From assembly GCF_003086295.3 (NCBI RefSeq), contig NC_092053.1, forward strand, positions 88,039,671 through 88,103,670: a DNA stretch of 64,000 bases, given 5' to 3'. Shown here one piece after another: positions 62,845 through 64,000 of the stretch. The notes beneath the pieces are model-generated. The model ran no database searches, was not told the DNA's origin, and saw nothing but the letters and a program-made list of their open reading frames with translations. The stretch is from Arachis hypogaea. Taxonomy: Eukaryota; Streptophyta; Magnoliopsida; Fabales; Fabaceae. The translations under genes were made by a program, and so were the position numbers. The first letter of the stretch is position 1. Each line of letters begins with the position of its first letter.

Positions 62845-64000
62845 TGATAAACCCCATATTTAGGGTCTATCTTGTGTTGAATTTAGAGAGTTTTATCATC
62901 TTTTCCTCACATTTATCCAATGAAATAGCATGGTTTTATAAATTCTCCTTTAATTGTGCTTAAGAGTGAAAACATGTTTTTAGGTCTTAAAATAGCTAAA
63001 TCTAATTCACCTCGATTCCATTAGATGCCTTGATATGTTTGTTAAGTGATTTTAAATTTAGGAGGCAAAGATTGGATCAAGGGAATGAAGGAAAAACATG
63101 TAAAAATGGAGAACTCATGAAGAAATAAAGGAATTGCAAAAGCTGTCAAGCCGACCTCTTCGCACTTAATCAACCATAACTTGAACTACAGAGATCCAAA
63201 TGATGCGGTTCCAGTTGCGTTGGAAAGATAACATCCGGGGACTCAAAACAATATAAGATTTGCTATAGTTGCCACACGTATGATGACACGTACACGCACT
63301 GTACGCACACGCGTCGTTTTTGCCATATGACCCACTTAAAGCAATACGTGGCCAGCGATTTTAGAAGCCTTGTAGGCCCATTCCAACTCATTTATGATGC
63401 TATTTAAGCCAAGGATTGAAGAGGAATCAATACACTTACTTCATATTTTAGTTTTAGATTAGTTTTTGGAGGGAAAGTTAGTTTTAGAGAGAGAAGCTCT
63501 CACTTCTCTCTAGGATTAAGAGTAGGTTTTAGATCTAGATTAGAATTTCTTAGATCTAGGTTTAATTCATGCTTTGATTTACTTTTCCTTTACAATTTTT
63601 TGTTCCTCTACTCTTCCTCTCTCTAATTTTGTATTTGATTCTTGTAATCCTCTACTTTTATGTTCATGCACTTTTGTTTCTTCTATTTTCTCTTTAATGC
63701 AATTTATGATTCTTGTTCCTTTATTGTTGAATTGTTTTGTTGTTGTTAATTTCTTGCAATTGAGTAGTGTAGATTTAATTTCCTTGCACTTTTACTATTC
63801 TTTTCTTTTGTGCCTTCCAAGTGTTTGATAAAATTCTTGGTTGGATTTTAGAGTAGATTTTAGTGCTCTTGGCTTGGGAAGGTAACTTAGGAACTCTTGA
63901 GTTACTAATGTCCAAGTGATTGACGATTGGGAGCCATTAACTCTAGGTCTCACTAATTGATTTGGTGTAGAACTAGGACTTATGGTCTTGGATTGACATA
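62845..64000 (+). repeat. R12 3' LTR, incomplete at window end
   Basis: Starts TGATAAACCCC and matches 56647-57790. Its word cluster (63274-63317) is longer than in the 5' LTR, with an added CTGTACGCACACGC-like word. Confidence 0.88.

Larger units (their letters stand above)
56647..64000 (+). mobile_element. R12 LTR retrotransposon, runs past window end
   Basis: 5' LTR 56647-58181, PBS, gag-like ORFs, two-hairpin motif, word cluster, ORF3 remnant with internal PPT module, terminal PPT, 3' LTR from 62845. It is inserted into R11 integrase after AACAC. No RT, protease or integrase lies inside, so it is non-autonomous. LTRs differ by about 3% over the part visible (by eye), so it is older than R9. 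Confidence 0.88.

Overview
The window is plant nuclear DNA made almost entirely of LTR retrotransposons. I see no convincing host gene, tRNA, rRNA, bacterial operon or CRISPR. Primer-binding sites complementary to plant tRNA-Asp (TGGCGCCGTTGCCGGGGA) or initiator tRNA-Met (TGGTATCAGAGC), Athila-type gag, chromovirus-type pol and LTRs rich in GGCGTTTAACGCC words point to a dicot. From memory of such repeats I favour a legume, probably peanut (Arachis); that is inference.

Layout (my names). R1, 1-5344, minus: left LTR fragment, internal region with a broken gag-like gene, complete right LTR. 5345-6325, plus: broken third ORF (ORF3). 6326-7149, minus: broken gag. R4, 7150-11465, plus: truncated LTRs around a broken gag-like gene. 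R5, 11466-13222, minus: leader, PBS and an LTR that also borders a second internal region (13223-13294, resuming 45170-46830). R6, 13295-45164, minus, TSD TAGGA, sits in that region. R6 carries solo LTR R7 (21351-22796, TSD GTGAT) and R8 (23332-44080, tRNA-Met PBS, full gag-pol with six stops, TSD GGAAT/AGAAT). R8 in turn carries R9 (34992-44044, TSD ATGGG), the youngest element, with an intact gag-protease-integrase-tail ORF. R10, 46831-about 49505, plus: LTR plus truncated internal region. 49506-52583: unassigned gene-like and repetitive DNA. R11, 52584-56646, minus: LTR and integrase end, cut by R12 (56647 to beyond the window, plus).

What joins these parts is a set of shared non-coding modules. 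(1) A two-hairpin RNA motif occurs 11-18 nt after the stop of the last main ORF in five of its seven copies, with compensatory base changes between elements. (2) A stem-loop, usually with loop AGGA, precedes the polypurine tract, and it is copied internally in R4 and R12. (3) Clusters of short palindromic words, different in each family, lie in U3 upstream of the TATA box and, only in elements of the ORF3 type, again inside the element. (4) An inverted-repeat U3 block is shared across families. R6 also has a good TATA box in front of ORF3. These modules are the best candidates for something undescribed. R9 (gag and protease but no reverse transcriptase) and R1 (unknown gag-like protein) look like non-autonomous elements that depend on relatives such as R11.
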